A stretch of DNA of 32,859 bases from Euprymna scolopes. Lineage: Eukaryota > Mollusca > Cephalopoda > Sepiida > Sepiolidae. Positions 30,241 to 32,859 of the stretch are shown piece by piece. How positions within the stretch are numbered: the first letter of the stretch is position 1; the number at the start of each line of letters is the position of its first letter. Made by a program: the position numbers and the translations under genes. The stretch spans positions 112,664,432 through 112,697,290 of the forward strand of contig CM044499.1 in the NCBI GenBank assembly GCA_024364805.1. Reading direction: 5' to 3'. The notes below the pieces were generated by a model. The model searched no databases. It saw only the letters and a program-made list of their open reading frames with translations, and was not told where the DNA came from.

Positions 30241-31245
30241 AGAACACGACTTCTATATGTAAAGCGCTTAAATTTGGTTTCAGGCAAGCCCTTTCAAGAC
30301 ATTCAGCTAATTTCAACTTTTTCAACATTTTAACAGTATTAAATATCAATAAATATTCTCCAAATTTCAGTTTCTTTAGAGTATGTTAAAGAAATTTAGG
30401 AAGCATAATATAGGCACAATCTCCCGTTTGAAAATTCAAATATTTCAGATTAACATTGAATTTGATTCGTAGTCATTAACCACCAATGAAGCACAGTTCC
30501 TTGAATTTCAATTTCTTATAAAGACCTATTTATGTTAGACATTTTCTTAAATCATCTCATGTAATGCGTTTTGATCAAAATTAGAATAAGGCTTCTTAAC
30601 ATGATGTTTAGTATGATCATATCTTTATTTGAATCTTTGTAAATTGGTCATAAAACTGATACAAGACGGTTCTCTTCATGGAATTAATTTTACCTATCCT
30701 GGGACGAGTATTCCTCGAATTCCTGCCCATTATTACTGGTTATGTTATATTGTACATATTTTTTAAAGATAAAATTTTCTCTGGATAACTTTCTTAAAAT
30801 ATATTTTATTACTAGAACTCAATTTCCGTAATAAAGATGCTGTGAAGAATGTGCCCATCTGTAAAATGTCTTTCAAAAGCAACTATGGTTGTAAGATAAC
30901 TATCAGGGTTATAGAAAATAATAGGAAAAAAAGACAAGTATTAAGGATGAACAAGATTTACTAAGCAATAAGTATGTGAACAGAGTTGTGCAGCAGTCGG
31001 TAGGTAGAGTATATAAGTTCAATAAGATCTCCTTAATTCTAGTTATTTACATAGAAAAAAAAACAGACGATTCCATTCTTTTTATTTAGGTATTGAATGA
31101 CAAGCGACGTTCTCCCACTGGAAATCAGAGATGCCAAACAGGATAAACCTTTTAGCTAAGTGAATTATTTCTGGAAAATCTTTCATTCTTTTGTATTGTG
31201 ACCTTAATGGGGCGATAATAATTAAGACAACATGGTGGTATATTT
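30241..31245. other. AT-rich stretch without recognisable gene
   Basis: No coding frame, RNA gene or named element recognised on either strand. Confidence 0.5.
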
Positions 31246-31249
31246 ATAA

Positions 31250-31358
31250 GTTATATGGCACAACCACGTTGACACACCATTTCTCATCAGATCACCGAAA
31301 TTAAACAAGGTTGAGTATCAGATGGGTGACTATTTAGGAATTATAGGCACTGTATGTA
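31250..31358 (+). pseudogene. 5S rRNA-like pseudogene or 5S-derived SINE head
   Basis: gttatatggcacaaccacgt (31250-31269) corresponds to the start of animal 5S rRNA. Then come gacacaccatttctcatcag, atcaccgaaattaaacaagg and gatgggtgac. The last is the C-box region of the internal promoter. tatttaggaattataggcac and tgtatgtac follow toward the 3' end. About ten bases normally found before gatgggtgac are missing and many positions are changed, so it is not a working 5S gene. It may be a lone retrocopy or the head of a 5S-derived (SINE3-type) element. The next ~120 bases have no 5S similarity. Confidence 0.8.
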
Positions 31359-31359
31359 C

Positions 31360-32290
31360 TCTTTGCTTATCTCGGCATTGTTTCCAGTCGTCCTGAACCT
31401 CCACTTGCCAATAGTATTTAACAACGCCGACTCAAGAGAAATTTGGTTGGAGATTACACAACTCTTGTCATAAAAAATTCAAGTACATGAATCCTTACAG
31501 TGGGTATCCATAGTCTATCAAGACTGAAGGAGCTACCATATTTATAAGAGTATTTACAAACGTATAGAAATTGTATGTGCAGAAAGTCTGCATCTGATAC
31601 TGTGACTACTATTGCCATGACACTTAGTGTTATTCATAGTGTCTAGATGTACCAATCTACCTCCAAACTAAAGTTCATGAACATCATACCATAACACTTT
31701 ACTACCAGACCTATAATATTCTTGAGACACCAAGCTAGACAAACCATAGTCATTTCGGCACATTATTATTTGTCTCATATTATTTTGTTCATTATCGGAA
31801 AACAAATCAAAATATATGGCATCTAGGGAAAATCCGGAAAATAATTACTTGGAAAAATAAAAATGACTGTACATGAGAGGTTTTCTACTCTGGTGTTATT
31901 TTGTCTACCAATTTGTTCTGTTTTTGACAAACTCAGGATTTTATTTAAAGATTATATTGGCAAAATTTAACCCAACAATATTTTCATAAGCAAATGCTAT
32001 CACATAAGTTACTTTTCGCCAATCATGTTTTGGTGCTTTTAAGTAGTTTTACATGCTTTTTATTTCATCTCAAATATCAATCCTTTTTAAAATCTTTCGA
32101 ATTTCCCAACCAATATGGCTGCTGTCTTGTCTATTCTTTTGGCCAGCCTCATTTTCGAATTTTTCTTGTGTTAATGTTTTACAAACTTTTTTCTTTGATT
32201 GAGGGGGGGTGCATTCGCTATTAGAGGAGTTCAATCTGCGCAAGGAAAGAGTTTTTAGAAGAAGCAAGGGTACTACCATAATTAAGAGTT
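31360..32290. other. Unassigned stretch after the 5S-like sequence
   Basis: No gene recognised. Open frames at 31994-32224 (+) and 32070-32279 (-) overlap on opposite strands and carry no motif. Confidence 0.5.
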
Positions 32291-32310
32291 GATATATATA
32301 TATATATATT
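32291..32310. repeat. Short (AT)n microsatellite
   Basis: Alternating AT of about 20 bases. Confidence 0.9.
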
Positions 32311-32678
32311 TAAATATTCGCCTTCCTTTGTCTGCATTGAACAAGGGTGCTATGAACTTTATTCCAAATCAAATTCACAATTTAAGTTCTTTTGATTCAC
32401 AAGAGCCAATTTATATGAAAATATTTTACAATTAGTGGGGAGAAAATGTGCACTTATAAAATCATTCTTTAACTTGTTGGATCCAAAATTGTATTTGCTG
32501 CAAACTGTATGTTTGTGAGGAACTGGGTAAGCTAAAAGATACTAATGGCTCTGATTGGTCAAAGAAAATTAAATCTTCTGGAAGAGCGGTTCAAATAAAG
32601 ATAATGAAGCTACACGTTTTCGTGTAGGGATAGTTTTATCGCATATGCACCATAGAAAAAAAAGAGTTTCGGTTCATT
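32311..32678. other. Unassigned stretch with a perfect 7-bp hairpin
   Basis: No gene. ctacacg-tttt-cgtgtag near 32610-32628 is a perfect small hairpin. Confidence 0.5.
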
Positions 32679-32679
32679 G

Positions 32680-32859
32680 CTTTGTTTTATGGCATATCAA
32701 CCCTTTTGGGGGTTTTTTAATGTTAAATCCAGTTATGTTCGTAAAAGATTTAATGTTTCAAGTGCTTAATATCTTAATTGAAAACTCATAGTAATCCTAA
32801 GTCAGCTCCCGACCAGGTCCACTGTGGTGTAAATGAAGAAAAAAGAAACAAGAACGACC
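32680..32859 (+). repeat. Dispersed repeat, second copy of the 26888 family
   Basis: ttgctttgttttatggcata, continuing tcaacccttttgggggtttt and taatgttaaatcc, matches 26888-26946. Weaker shared blocks continue to about 32822, near the window end. Confidence 0.6.

Noticed and set aside
31994-32279. Overlapping open frames on both strands
   Set aside because: Typical chance frames in AT-rich DNA with no recognisable motif.
1-32859. CRISPR arrays, operons or bacterial-type systems
   Set aside because: Repeats are microsatellites, satellites and eukaryotic mobile elements; no spacer-repeat architecture or prokaryotic gene spacing is present.

Overview
The window reads as an intergenic or intronic stretch of an AT-rich animal genome. 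It has no bacterial-style operons, no long intact open reading frame and no confident complete host gene. Long (AT)n runs, other microsatellites, many tRNA-headed SINE-like repeats, three mariner relics, a hAT relic, a LINE relic and a Penelope-like relic fit a repeat-rich invertebrate. The wording of the LINE and of the ADNVDHN/TFHGMG family resembles copies I know from mollusc, especially octopus, and cnidarian genomes. A cephalopod is my best guess (inference). There is one 635-base assembly gap.

Layout. 1-1030: no gene. 1040-1499: a long imperfect inverted repeat. 1640-2936: hAT (ZBED5/FAM200-like) transposase relic with its right terminal repeat and an nTCTAGAn target site. 2945-5667: tRNA-like SINE head, microsatellites and unassigned sequence. 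5668-8625: three tandem ~49-bp units, then a decayed plus-strand gene of an uncharacterised dispersed family (6170-8560), then another unit of the same tandem repeat. 8630-9990: minus-strand LINE with endonuclease and N-terminal reverse transcriptase pieces. 10080-14800: a short coding-like remnant, GC-rich hairpins, a tRNA-derived SINE overlapping an inverted repeat, and a self-complementary compound microsatellite. 14802-15436: gap. 15437-16385: minus-strand tRNA-like head, an interspersed repeat with a cataCATA tail, and a ~135-155 bp tandem satellite. 16914-18290: minus-strand Penelope-like element with reverse transcriptase and GIY-YIG endonuclease. 18697-19800: minus-strand mariner. 19800-23830: mostly low-copy AT-rich DNA with one possible host exon (20714-20826), C-rich tandem repeats and a SINE. 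23880-25020: plus-strand mariner. 25604-26274: (AT)n blocks enclosing three copies of a hammerhead-ribozyme-like motif, two of them inverted. 26450-30240: two copies of one ~430-bp tRNA-headed repeat, a (TAG)n run, a mariner with both termini (27980-29189) and a second long inverted repeat. 31250-31358: a 5S rRNA-like sequence.

Function. Nothing here forms a working pathway. The content is a graveyard of mobile elements plus structured repeats. The two items most worth following are the hammerhead-like hairpin family next to a tRNA-like A box (25960-26190) and the uncharacterised 6170-8560 gene family.
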